This document shows positions 52,119-63,066 of a DNA stretch of 64,000 nucleotides, piece after piece (positions within the stretch are counted from its first letter, which is position 1; each line of letters begins with the position of its first letter). The notes under the pieces were generated by a model, which saw nothing but the letters and a program-made list of their open reading frames with translations, did no database searches and was not told where the DNA came from. The stretch is from positions 372,001 to 436,000 of the forward strand of contig JAACJO010000030.1 in the NCBI GenBank assembly GCA_013368445.1. Reading direction: 5' to 3'. The translations under genes and the position numbers were made by a program. Origin of the DNA: Leucocoprinus leucothites. Its lineage: Eukaryota > Basidiomycota > Agaricomycetes > Agaricales > Agaricaceae.

Positions 52119-53638
52119 TTAGTTTCTTGGAGATTCTCGGCTGATAAATTGCCAGATGTAATGGGTCCATCCCTCAAGGACGCCTGCACCCGTCATTATG
52201 TGTAGACAGTCTCCGGTAGCGTGCTTGAAAGGATAAACGAGATGTAAGCTGGAGAAAGTCAAATCAAGAAATAGGGAAACTCACAGCATCTGGGCGTAAT
52301 CGCGCCGGACGGTCAATCGGCAAATAGTAGATGTTCGGGAACTTCTTTCTCGAAGAAAGGACTTTCTGTTCGAAGCATTTAACAGTTGAGCCAATTTTCT
52401 AGTGGATGTAGACGTACTTGGAATCGGGCGTTGAAGTCCCAGATGTTTCCCCAGTTATACCAATTCCATATGAACGGTTTCACCTCAGTCCATGCTTGGC
52501 GATGGCTATGACAGTCTTCATGGCCAGGTAAGTAGGCCCTCACGACCACCTTTTTCTTTCCTTTTCGAACCATTTTCGGGCCCAACCTCTTTTCCTCTTT
52601 CCATAGAGCCATTTGCACTTCTGCAGCCCAGCTCTCCATGGCAAACTCGAAGAAGTCCAGCACGCCATCAATACCGTAGCCTGAGTCACTCTTCTTCTCA
52701 TCTCGAAAGTGTGAGAACGTTGTCGTCGTCCAGTGACCAGCAGTACTAACGATCATAGTGCCATAATTCGCTTCTGGTAAGGGCGAGAGGAAGATATCAA
52801 GGTATTCGTGCACAGACATTGTCCAGACTCCTTCTTCACTGAAGAGAGTGTCATTGGAAGAGAAGTCCGGGTGTTGAATATGGTATAGCACGTTAAGCTC
52901 GGGTTTGGAGAACAAGAGGTCAATGCGGCGGAAAGTTACGAGAGGAGTGGATGAGATGTTAAAATTAGGAGGGAAGGTGATATCCTTCACTAGGGAGGAG
53001 TTTGGATTGAGGTAGAGGTTCTGTGGCCAGCCACGATCCCAATTTTGTCCAGGAGCGTAGAAAGGGGTCGCGATCACATGGGGATGCAGAATACATGAGA
53101 GTGAAAAGAAGTGATTTTCCGTGACGGAATCTGCGAGATCCCAGCGTAAATACTAAGTCAAAGCAATGGAAATGAAGAAGCAGCATACCGCCAACCAACA
53201 ACCAACCGCCCACCTCAACAAGTTCCTTCACCAGCGCCGAAGGATCGAGGGGTCGCAGTCCTTGACACGTCTCTCCAGGGACCCATTGCCATGAGCTGAC
53301 GTTAGGGAACCTGTCCCACTGCTCCGGCTTGTCAATGGCCAAGTGCCAGTCGTATTCCCTCGAGCTCGCGCATCCACTGAAGCCAGCAAAGTCCAACGCA
53401 TCTTCCTTCACCATCAAACCCGTCGCGTTTGTCCATGGCCGGAGAGCCCATGAACCGTTTGAATATGACTCTGGTGAACATGTAGTGGGTGGCGAGGTGA
53501 ATTTGGGAAATTTGAGTTGGAAGGCCGGGGTGCAGTGTACGTGTAGACGAGGATGAGGGTTGTAAATGCTGCGCCTAATGCCACCAGTTTTCCAGTGAAG
53601 GAACGGGGGTTTAGGCCTACGATGTTGAGGACGGCCAT
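52119..53638 (-). CDS. PC-esterase/CAS1-like membrane protein with GDS motif
   Basis: Type II membrane protein of the PC-esterase clan (Cas1p/TBL-like), expected to act on acylated glycans in the Golgi lumen. Four exons: 53638-53189, 53130-52418, 52365-52285, 52223-52119, about 449 residues after one-base correction. An N-terminal anchor (LVALGAAFTTLILVYTY) is followed by CTPAFQLKFPKFTSPP, GFSGCASSREYDWHL, the catalytic serine in LVGDSVTENHF, GHWTTTTFSHF, and the C-terminal D-x-x-H in GDCLHIMTG. The frame breaks between the anchor and CTPAF near 53536; one missing base explains it and the later phases then close exactly. Serine, aspartate and histidine of the triad are all present. Confidence 0.88.
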
Positions 53639-54385
53639 AGCGGCTGGTCAGACTAGGATTTCAGGAATAAGCGCCTCCCAGCTAGATCCAGGACCTGTGT
53701 GGTAAAAATTCCGCTCGGAGGTCGTGACGGGCGGCGGCGAACATAATGAATGACGAGCTCCCATTAGTGGAGTCTTTCTGATCAAAATAGTGACAAACTC
53801 TCCCAGCGCCTCTCATTCCGCCAGATTGCTCACCAAACCACAAGTTATCTTCTATTCGCGCCTTCCTTTTTCCTGTTCACAGTGAAATACACGCTGGAAA
53901 AATTCAAGAGTACTGCTATACGATGGCCCAGAACTCTGCATTTTTCACATTCAAGATACTCAGAATAATGTGCTAATACATAAGGTTGTCTGAGCTCTCT
54001 TGCCCAGCCTTGATTCAATTCGTCGTAACTTGTGGTTTTCTGACCAACCCCTACACGGAATTAATTAGTGTACGAGCTTCCTGCGACAGGCCTTTGGGGA
54101 TCCCTTTTATTATTTTTGTTATTAAAATGCTCTTCAGGAAAAAGGTATGGACGGGAAGGATGCGGAACTCAAAAGTCGAACTTTCTGTATTCTATCGTCT
54201 CTCAAAATCCTCCATTTCGCCTTCACAAGGTACGGAACCTCCAAAAATAATATAATTGCCTTAGACTACAACAGTATGGTGTACAATCAGAATAACTCCT
54301 CAATATCTTCCGCTTCCCCCTCTGGTTTTATGCCGTATATCCAATGCTCGACATTGGAACGATAGAAACCTGACAAAGTAATCCG
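53639..54385. other. Intergenic, no gene seen
   Basis: Several overlapping plus frames around 53986-54365 are short and share no motif. Holds the PC-esterase promoter. Confidence 0.45.
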
Positions 54386-56397
54386 CTACTTAACTCTTAC
54401 TTTCCTCTGGAATATCGAGTAGGACAACGCATCATCATCCAGAGGCACATAAATCAACTTCTTCAAGCCCCGATGTGTCCAATGACGGTTCTCCGTATCT
54501 TTGAGGAATAATGGCTTCCATCGATCTACGAGCATAAGAGCGCACTCCGGGATATCATTATTAACTGGTATGAATTGGTCCGAGGATAGACTACCGAGCG
54601 CACGAATGATGAAATGAAGTCCCGTGTTCTGATATCTCTGATAAGCTACTGTCTTGGTATGTCCTAGTAACCACTCACAGAAAGTAACCAAACATGGACC
54701 ACTCTTTGTTCCATCGCCTCCAAGCACTCCACGACCTTCCTTGTCTTCAATAACTCTATCCACGTGGTCGTACTGCCAATTATAAACCTCCTGCAACTCT
54801 CCCAGCAGTCTCGGAGTAGCTCTTCCTTTGGGTTAAACTCCTCCGGAAAATTTCCCAATAATCATTCAATAATCCAGGATTGATTACGATTCGACATAAA
54901 CTTCGTGGCACGGATGCACTTCTCTGCCCACGTTCAGACCAGATAATAACTGCTCGAAGCAATTCGGAGAGGTCTGGTATATAGGAATGGGGTAGTCGTG
55001 TGCCGTCGCTGAAGACAATATGCAGAGTGTGAAGGGGAAATGGCTGGAATGTAAAGACTGATCGCTTTGAGAAAGGCAGAAGGTTTGTCGAGGGGTGGAC
55101 AGTAAAGCTGGAGATATCCTAGACGTAGTAATTGAGCGAATGGGAAGGAAGTAAAGTCAGTCCTGGTCTCGGGTCTGCTGGTTTGGAAATACATAAAGTG
55201 TATATGTCCAATGGTTGGTCTCCGTAATGACTTGCAGTGGCGCCGAAGGATATGTAGAAATGACCCAGATGGTTCCGGTTCTGCTAGGATTGAAAAGACG
55301 CGAAAGTCCGCAAGCTGAGGGAAGGATAGGAATTTAAAATGATTCGAGGATAGATCGGAGGACGAACGAAGGCCGAGATCTTTGAGACGAGGTAACTCAA
55401 GCTTATTCGACTCGAATGCTGCTACTTCCGAGCCAACATATTCCAAGTCAAGCTCAACTAAATTACGACAGAGGTCCAAGTGAAGAAGGGTGAAGGACGT
55501 GAGTCCCACAAGTTTGAACCGTTCGAACTGACTCTATTGGGTGAGGTCGTGCATGAGCCCAGAACTAGTGGCATCAATAGACAAGTATAGCTTGAGTTCC
55601 GTAAGCAGTGGCACACTCTGGAAGGCTTCGCCGTACATGACCTGAAAACTACTGACACCGAGCTCCAAGTGAAATAATCGTGGGAGGCGACTTCGTAGCT
55701 GAGCGAGCTGCACCTCAAATTCTGGTGTCAATCTGCCAGAGATTAGAGATACCCTACCCCAGCGTTCTGCGTATTGGATCAAAAGGTCGATAACGACACC
55801 GGAGTGACCGTAAAGTGAGTCCTCAAATAGTTCTTCCTCTTCAAGAGATGCAGGATCCCAGCTTCCCTCCCAGTAAAAGTTTGATAGCCTGATCCCTCGA
55901 TCGAGCAAGATATCCGGGGAAGAAAGGAACCAGAACATCTGCAACCCTTCTTCGGTTGAATATATGTAGGAGAAGGATTCTCGTCCATAATTGTGGCGTA
56001 CGAAGAGCAATATCTCATCAGAGATGACAGACATGGGAGAGATACCAAGGGGTGATTTCTCGGTGGCATCCAGATACCGAATAAAGATATGGATGAGAAT
56101 TTCCGTGGGAATGCGACGGATCCGTGAAGCTAGAGTTGCACGACGGTCACGAGAACGAACCACTGCTTTGTGGGCTTCCTGGAATAAACACAGGTCAGAG
56201 GGGGCCAATCCAAGGGTTTGTATCCCTCCCTGGACACTTATCAGGTCGTCTGTGTTGATCGGGATATAGCATCCATTGAGTTCTTCAACTGGTTCCGAGA
56301 AAATTATCAACGAGTCAGAGGACCGAGAGTCGGGCCAAGTAGAAATTGACTCGAGGTGATGGCATGGTGCGGTGCTGACAAGAAAGGGCGGATGCAT
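54386..56397 (-). pseudogene. F-box/LRR-like gene with four breaks (decayed or mis-assembled)
   Basis: One F-box-like protein can be followed from Met 56397 to the stop at 54386, but not in one frame. The first part has the pre-F-box helix (RRATLASRIRR), an F-box start (IPTEILIHIFIRYLD) and LRR-type strands (RLPRLFHLELGV, VPLLTELKLYLS). An in-frame TAG (55534-55536) interrupts it; the same frame continues with CRNLVELDLEYV and PRLKDLGLRSSS. Three later frame changes lie at about 55035, 54848 and 54795, in runs CCCC, TTTT and TT on the minus strand. Each is cured by one added base, giving LHTLHIVFSDGTRLPHS, EEFNPKEELLRDCWES and EVYNWQYDHVDR in order. The three deletions look like the window's assembly errors; the TAG would need a base change, so decay is also possible. 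Confidence 0.6.
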
Positions 56398-56806
56398 TTA
56401 TCCGTCTGCAGATTAAAATTGACGTTGGGGGCCCTTTGCTATTCGTGAAATCCGAGTGGCCTCACAGGCGTCAGCTGGAGCAGATTTTGGGTTTTGTTTA
56501 TCCAGAAATCCGCTACTCAGGAGTTTTCGTCATTTGCGAAAGATGAACAATCTGGAGCCTTCGAGTGGTCCATGAGGCTGTGCAATGCGAACGCAGGCGC
56601 TGGCTGACATGACAGGAATAGGATAGCTGAGTCAGAGCACTGTGTATCATGTCACCACAGCGGAGTTTGAATTGTAGGGGGCGGGCAGAGAGCAGTCTCC
56701 ATCGTCCTTGTTAACAACCACAACCCGATAATAAGCTTCATCTGACGACTCACACTCACTAAACTTCTTCTCCCGCTTTCAACATACGAGTTAACAGAAA
56801 CTCCGA
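56398..56806. other. Divergent promoter region
   Basis: 409 bases between the F-box-like gene and the membrane-protein gene. No TATA box is obvious and no gene is seen. Confidence 0.45.
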
Positions 56807-57732
56807 ATGAGAATCCCTTTGCTCGCGGCTGTCGTTGCGGGTGCCACCTTGAGTGAGTATTCGAAATTTGTTTCATGAGCCATTTCTGACAGCTTCTGTT
56901 TCTGCTCTTTAGCCCAGGTTGGCGCCAGTCCTCTCCGTGTGGTTGTTGTAAGTAGCAACCATCAGGAGCTGCCCGCAGTTCAGAACCTCCGTTTCGGTTA
57001 CCCTCTTGCCGATAGCCATGTTGCAAAGATCTCAAATCACAACCAACCTCCTCCTTTCATCAATCTTACACAAGCCGGCCGTCGTCCTTGTAGCAAGCGC
57101 ATCAAGGACAAGGCTATCCAAATCTCTAACGCTTTCCGTCATGCCCTCGGTCTTCCTCCCATCGAGACCGCCCACGCTCACCCCGGTGACAACGTTCATG
57201 GAGGAATGATCCAAATTCTTCCCTTCATTGGGACCCCGCCGGCCTTCGTCGAGGCTAGGCCATTTACCGCCCCACCACCTCACGCAAAGGGCTTCCAACT
57301 GAAGATCCCTGAGCTCAGGCCTCAGAACAGGCTGGAGCACAAGCACCATCGTCCCTGCCACCGCATCCACCAATTCCATCAGTGGGGTAACACCTTCATG
57401 ATGCGCGTTCACAGTGCACTGATGGCCTTGGGTCCTTGGGAGGGCCGCGCTGTCGCATTCGTTCTCGGTGAGCATTTCCACCTGTTTAAATCATGATCTT
57501 ATCTGAATGAATTATTTTTGCAGGATGCGGCATCGGAGTTCTTCTTAGGATGTTCTGGGTCTTGACCGTCGTTACCTATAGGGCTATACGCGGAGACCGT
57601 GAAGACGATTATACTCAGGTCGCCGTAATTGAAGAATACGTTGATGCCGAGGACGTCGTCGTTCCTCCTCCCACTTACACCGCCAGTGACGAGAAGGGGC
57701 AACTCAAGGAGAAGGACGCGCCCGAGAATTGA
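56807..57732 (+). CDS. Secretory single-pass membrane protein with PPxY tail
   Basis: Three exons join in phase: 56807-56852, 56913-57467, 57524-57732, giving 269 residues. A signal peptide (MRIPLLAAVVAGATLTQ) leads to a His/Pro-rich luminal or extracellular part with SNHQELPAVQNLRFGYPL and several His clusters (HKHHRPCHRIHQFHQW). A transmembrane segment follows (GVLLRMFWVLTVVTY), then an acidic cytosolic tail with PPPTY, a canonical PPxY motif bound by WW domains of Rsp5/NEDD4-type ligases. The His clusters might bind metal; that is inference. I do not recognise a named family, though similar architectures occur in agaricomycete genomes. Confidence 0.75.
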
Positions 57733-58030
57733 ATTTAACATCTAGTAACTCCTTCGGGTCGTTAGATAGCACACAAGTACAGAATAGGTATATTCCCGAT
57801 TGGACCAGCTCGTTGAACCCACTGTAACCCGATATTGTATCAGAATCAGATTGATTGTTCCTTTCGTCTTCATCCCAGTGATCATTTCCAGCGAGTTTCT
57901 AAGATTGCCTACAGTTGTCAACGTTTCTTCAGCGATCAACATGGAGTGATGATAAAACTTGATGCTGTCAATTCATCCACAAGTTATATCTGAACTTTCT
58001 ACTCACAGAATGTCAATACTTGGTGTGGAT
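57733..58030. other. Intergenic, upstream of reductase array
   Basis: No gene is seen; contains the 3' end of the preceding gene. Confidence 0.5.
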
Positions 58031-58070
58031 GTCCTCGATGGTACTCTATATAAACCTGCGAGGACGTCCT
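58031..58070 (+). promoter_or_regulatory. TATA box flanked by inverted repeat, first reductase gene
   Basis: TATATAAA (58047-58054) lies about 80 bases before the start codon. It is flanked by the 7-base inverted repeat GTCCTCG (58031-58037) and CGAGGAC (58059-58065). The second arm overlaps a 10-base palindrome AGGACGTCCT (58061-58070), a possible binding site. Confidence 0.5.
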
Positions 58071-58131
58071 TGAACTACTAACTTGCTTTCTCCCTTACCC
58101 ACAATACCCAGTACTTTCTAACTGAACTCAA

Positions 58132-60073
58132 ATGTCTATCGCAGCCAAGAAGGTTCCATACGGTGGGGACATTCCTCGTTGAATTTATGAGCACCCATGT
58201 TGACTCTCCATCCTTCTATGAAGTACGGCTCGGAAATTCCGGCTTGAAGGTCTCCAGGATCATCCTAGGGACTATGCAATACGGAGATTTGCGTTGGCAG
58301 CCATGGGTTATAGGTGACCAGCAGGAAGCCAATCGCCACATCAAGGCTGCGTATGTTATGACTCTTCTTCATCATCTCGTTAGTCTAAACCTTTTGGCTG
58401 CAGATACGATGCTGGGATTCAGACATTTGACACTGCAGATGTAAGTCTTCCGTTACAGTGCGAGCTTCCAACTCTGAACATGTTATGGCTCAGGTCTACT
58501 CAAACGGTGCCTCTGAGGTAATCCTTGGAAATGCCATTAAAGATCTCAAGCTTCCACGTGAGGAGATCGTGGTCATGACTAAGGTGTGTTTCGTCCGCTA
58601 TCAAGGGAGATTATGGAACGCAGCCGGCCCGGTATGCGCGGGAAAGTTGAACAGACGGTCCATGCAAGGGCCACATGTGCGGTTCCAGCGCTTTGAGTCT
58701 GGCTCAGCGTCGTATATCCTCTTGAACATCGTAGCCGGACACAAGCTAAAATGACTGTTCCTATTTCACCAGATGTTCTCACCTGTTATGAGGGATTTTA
58801 CCACCAACCTCATGGCGACTGGGCAAAATCCTGACACCGCTGGCTATGTCAATCAGCATGGTTTGAGTAGGAAGGTGAGCCTCCTGTTCTTGGACGAAGA
58901 ATCATTGGTTGAATATGATCGCTATTGTAGCATATCTTTGACGCAGTCAAGGCTAGTCTCGGAAGGCTGCAGCTTGACTACGTTGATGTACTCCAATGTA
59001 GGTCCACGGAGTTGGTCGATTATGGCTCTTCCCTGATTGATGTCTCCAGGCCATCGTTTCGATAAGGACACCCCCATCAGCGAGATAGTGAGGAATATGC
59101 TACTGCACTCACTATAGCATTTTGGCTGAACTGCTTAACCAGATGCAAGCCCTTCATGATGTCGTTCAAGCTGGGTACGTTCGTTATATCGGCATGAGCT
59201 CCTGTTATGCTTGGCAGTGTATGTGTCTCCATTTCTATCAGGGGATTCGATATTCTGACAAATAGCTCCAGTCCACGCGATGCAGAGTTAGCTTCTTACA
59301 CATTCGCCTACTATACCCACTCTGATCCCGAGACAGATTACGCGATCGCTAACAAGCTTACGCCCTTCATCTCAATGCAAAACCACTACAACCTGATCTA
59401 TCGCGAAGAAGAGCGTGAAATGATCCCCACGCTCAAGGTACGCGAGCGCTCGGTCCTCTCCCGAAACTTCACCGCTCAGAAACTAAAATCCGCTAACAGC
59501 ACTTTGGCGTTGGCGTTATCCCATGGTCCCCGTTGGCGCGTGGTCTGCTTACGCGTCCTCTGACTGAGAAAACAACAAGAGGAACCACTGATTGGGTTAT
59601 TAATAAATATTTCAATGGTCCCGGCACCGAAGAGATCTTGAAACGGTGTGTATTGATTGCATCTTTCCAATCTGAGTTTATTGACGGAATGGACTTTTTC
59701 CTTTGTCCTGTACAGTGTAGAGGAAATTTCTAAGAAGAGGGGGATTTCCATGGCACAAGTAAGCGTCGCTTGGACGCTCACTAAGGATCGTGAGTCTTGC
59801 TCTCCCCTGCATGTGGTTGAGTTCGAATGATTGATGGCGATTATCTATCGCTTACTTTGATAGCTTCGGCGGCACCTATTGTCGGCACCACTTCCATCAA
59901 GAATCTTGAAGATATTCTCGGTATGTCACCCACAGTTGCCAAGATGTTTCAAAGATAAAGAACTGATCCCTCGTGGTTTGGCTATAGGGGCGATAAACGT
60001 CACTCTTACTCCCGAAGAGATGAAGTATCTCGAAGAGCCGTACCGCGCTCAGGGCATCATTGGGCATTTCTGA
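58132..60073 (+). CDS. Aldo/keto reductase, array copy 1
   Basis: NADPH-dependent reductase of the fungal aldo/keto group near yeast YPL088W and Aspergillus versiconal hemiacetal acetate reductase. Fourteen exons join in phase: 58132-58162, 58224-58350, 58404-58440, 58494-58583, 58773-58874, 58931-58997, 59050-59087, 59143-59218, 59266-59286, 59337-59437, 59500-59645, 59716-59789, 59864-59920, 59988-60073, giving 350 residues. The catalytic tetrad is complete: Asp in FDTADVYSNG, Tyr in the same motif, Lys in VVMTK and His in QCHRFD. Cofactor-end motifs GTTSIKN and TPEEMKYLEEPYR are present. It differs from copy 2 by a longer fourth intron (58584-58772) and two extra codons in exon 9. The substrate is unknown. 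Confidence 0.93.
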
Positions 60074-60712
60074 ACAAGCTCCGTCTAGAATAATATCGAT
60101 GATCGATCGTCCTTGTGTGTCTATGTCTGTGTCTAATGACTAGAATATATGTGTCCTCATTTACAACGTCATGCATGAAGTAACCCCGGTCCAGCCAGGC
60201 AAAGGTAGCCGAGTTCGACAGAACCTCTAACCCTAGATATGGATCATGAAATACTACGCAGTGGGGGTTGTTATTGTGCGACTCCAAGTTCTAAGCTCTT
60301 CAGGGGTTCTCCGAGCTACCTGGAAGTGTTACATCAACAGCACTGGTCCTACATTGATGCTTCTCGCCTGGCGCTTGGGGACGGCACTAACTAATTAACA
60401 ACCAACTCGATCGGCTGCGATAATCGCGCTGCTCTATTGTGTGGCGCAGCACCCAAAGCGGCTACCTCAAACCGAAAACAGCTACGGGCCTCTCCAAAAA
60501 TAAATCTTCGAGGATGTTCCCTGATAATTACCCCTCCCCACTACTATATCCGACGACTGAGAAGACGTCAAGCTGGGTCCCTAAATAGCTCATATGATTA
60601 CCAAGCTACAAAGCTCTTCCGCTCAATAAAAGGCTCGACGTCGCGCTTGAAAGCCATTCCACTACTTGACCTTGTACCAGCTCAAGCACGAACAACTCTC
60701 AATTGAATCCAA
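60074..60712. other. Spacer and promoter, reductase copies 1-2
   Basis: 639 bases without a gene. An AATAAAAGG box near 60625 lies about 90 bases before the copy 2 start. Confidence 0.5.
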
Positions 60713-62657
60713 ATGGCCAACTCCCCGAAAAAGATTCCTTATGGTGAGTGTCGAGGATCACTAGTTGTAGACCCATTTGGTCGGCGGGCTTGTTACCGTA
60801 TATGATCGATAATCGCCCGTACATCGGCGTGAACATCGATAGTCATCTAAAGCCGATCTCACTGGTCTGCATAATGGCTAGCTTTATTCTGTGATCCGTA
60901 GTTCTCAAGACGGGGCGCTGACTATTGATGTGTTAAGTTCGCCTCGGCAACTCCGGCTTGAAGGTTTCCAGGTTTATCCTTGGGACGATGCAATACGGAG
61001 ACAAGCGCTGGCAGCCATGGGTCCTTGATGACCAGGCAGAAGTCACTCGCCATGTCAAGGCTGCGTATGTGACGTTCTTCCCCAAAATCACATTCCTCTC
61101 ATCAACCTGTCCATTCATAGATATGATGCTGGCATTCAGACCTTTGACACTGCTGACGTATGTCTTCACTTGCTCGTTGTTATATCGTGAACTTAATAAT
61201 ATTCACTACGATTGCTTATTAGGTTTACTCAAACGGTGTTTCCGAAATCCTGCTTGGAAATGCTATTAAGGAGCTCAAGCTTCCTCGTGAAGAGATCGTC
61301 GTCATGACCAAGGTGAGCATTTTACTTCCTTGCTAAATCTCAACCAATGTTGACATGGTCAACCTGCTACTAGTTGTACGAAACTATTGTCACCGACTTC
61401 AGCACCAACTTCATGATCACTGGGGAGAACCCCGATGAGCACGGTTATGTCAACCAACACGGATTGAGCAGGAAGGTACGGCTTACCCGAATTGCTAATA
61501 TCATTGATAGTGGCCTGAATACGAGTTCGTATGTTATAGCACATCTTCGACGGAGTCCAGTTGGCCCTCAAGAGGCTTCAGCTCGACTACATCGATCTCT
61601 TGCAGTGTAAGTTACGCCATCTGAACAAAGTTCACTTTTTCCCTGACACACTCCTGTAGGCCATCGCTTCGACCAAGACACACCCATCGAGGAGACGGTA
61701 AGTGTTAACCACCAACGGAAGCATAACAATCTTAGCTGAGCGCACTTATTTAGATGCAAGCCCTCCATGATGTCGTTAAGGCTGGATATGTTCGCTATAT
61801 CGGCATGAGCTCCTGCTACGCCTGGCAATGTATGTATTGAATGTCTCTCTCTCGAAAACTGGTGCTGATAATGAGAACCTAGTCTCTATCATGCAAAGTA
61901 AGCTCCTTGCACTGATCTTGCACAACACCGTTCATGATTAAACATCAACAGACTATGCCCTCACCCACCACCTCACGCCGTTCATCTCAATGCAGAACCA
62001 CTACAACCTTGTATACCGTGAGGAAGAGCGCGAGATGATCCCCACACTCAAGGTATGTATGATCGTCATACTTTGGCTAAATTTAGCATTGATCTAAATA
62101 TTTTTTACAAATAGCACTTCGGTGTCGGAATGCTGCCATGGTCCCCTATCGCTAAGGGACTTCTCACACGTCCTTTGACTGAGAAGACTACCAGAGGATC
62201 AACTGATTGGGCTATCACCAAGTACCTGGAAGGTCTCGGTACCGAACAGATCATCAAACGGTATGTATAAACTGCTGTTTCCTCCCAGGAGGTATGAAAA
62301 TAAGCTGACCTGTTCTCTGATAGCGTTGAGGAAGTCTCCAAGAAGCGTGGAATCACTATGGCTCAAGTTGCCGTTGCTTGGGTTCTCACCAAAGATCGTG
62401 GGTCTCCTTCGAGTTCTTTGATGAGACACTCCCCGCTAACAATTGCAATAGCTACTGCCTGCCCTGTCGTTGGTACTACCTCGCTCAAGAACCTTGATGA
62501 TCTCCTCGGTAAGTTTATATCGGTTGAGACAAAGGAATAAAAATACTTACCATTGGCGTCAATCTTCTCAGGCGCGGTGAACGTTGTTCTTACTCCCGAA
62601 GAGATGAAGTACCTGGAGGAGCCGTACCGCCCACAAGGCATCGTCGGTCACGCTTAA
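60713..62657 (+). CDS. Aldo/keto reductase, array copy 2
   Basis: Same family as copy 1. Fourteen exons join in phase: 60713-60743, 60938-61064, 61121-61157, 61223-61312, 61374-61475, 61540-61606, 61660-61697, 61754-61829, 61883-61897, 61952-62052, 62115-62260, 62324-62397, 62452-62508, 62572-62657, giving 348 residues. Catalytic residues are Asp62, Tyr67 (FDTADVYSNG), Lys95 (VVMTK) and His153 (QCHRFD). Every intron phase matches copy 1. The segment LYETIVTDFSTNFMITGENP differs most between copies; in this fold it would be near the substrate pocket, so the copies may differ in substrate (inference). Confidence 0.94.
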
Positions 62658-63066
62658 ACAGTTTACATTCGCATTTCTGTATCGTCACTACATACCAGCC
62701 TGTAAAATCATGAGAAATCAAATTTAGTCGAGCTGTTCAACAATACTGGGTCGCTGATTTTCAACGCTCTAAGTGTACCTTGAGAGCGTCTTTATTTTGA
62801 ATCACGGTCGTCACACCTCTGTATCAAACCTGGGCAACTTCGGAGGTTCAAACTTCACTCTCGATTGGGCTTCTCAGCGCGGCCACATAACATCGAACCG
62901 TGATTGTCATAGCTCATTCCAGGAGGATCGCTCTCAAGCGCAACTATCACGCACTGGTGCTATTTTTAGACATTGTCACGGTAGAAGGAGAAAGCCTGGA
63001 ATAATCGCCTGGACCTCTTCCAAAGCACTTCCTTTCCTTATCTACCATCACCTTCGTAGTACTCAG
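62658..63066. other. Spacer and promoter, reductase copies 2-3
   Basis: 409 bases, no gene. Pyrimidine-rich just before the copy 3 start. Confidence 0.5.

Noticed and set aside
55488..55536. Intron removing the TAG in the F-box-like gene
   Set aside because: A 49-nt GT-AG candidate ends at the TAG, but its length would shift the frame that clearly continues downstream.
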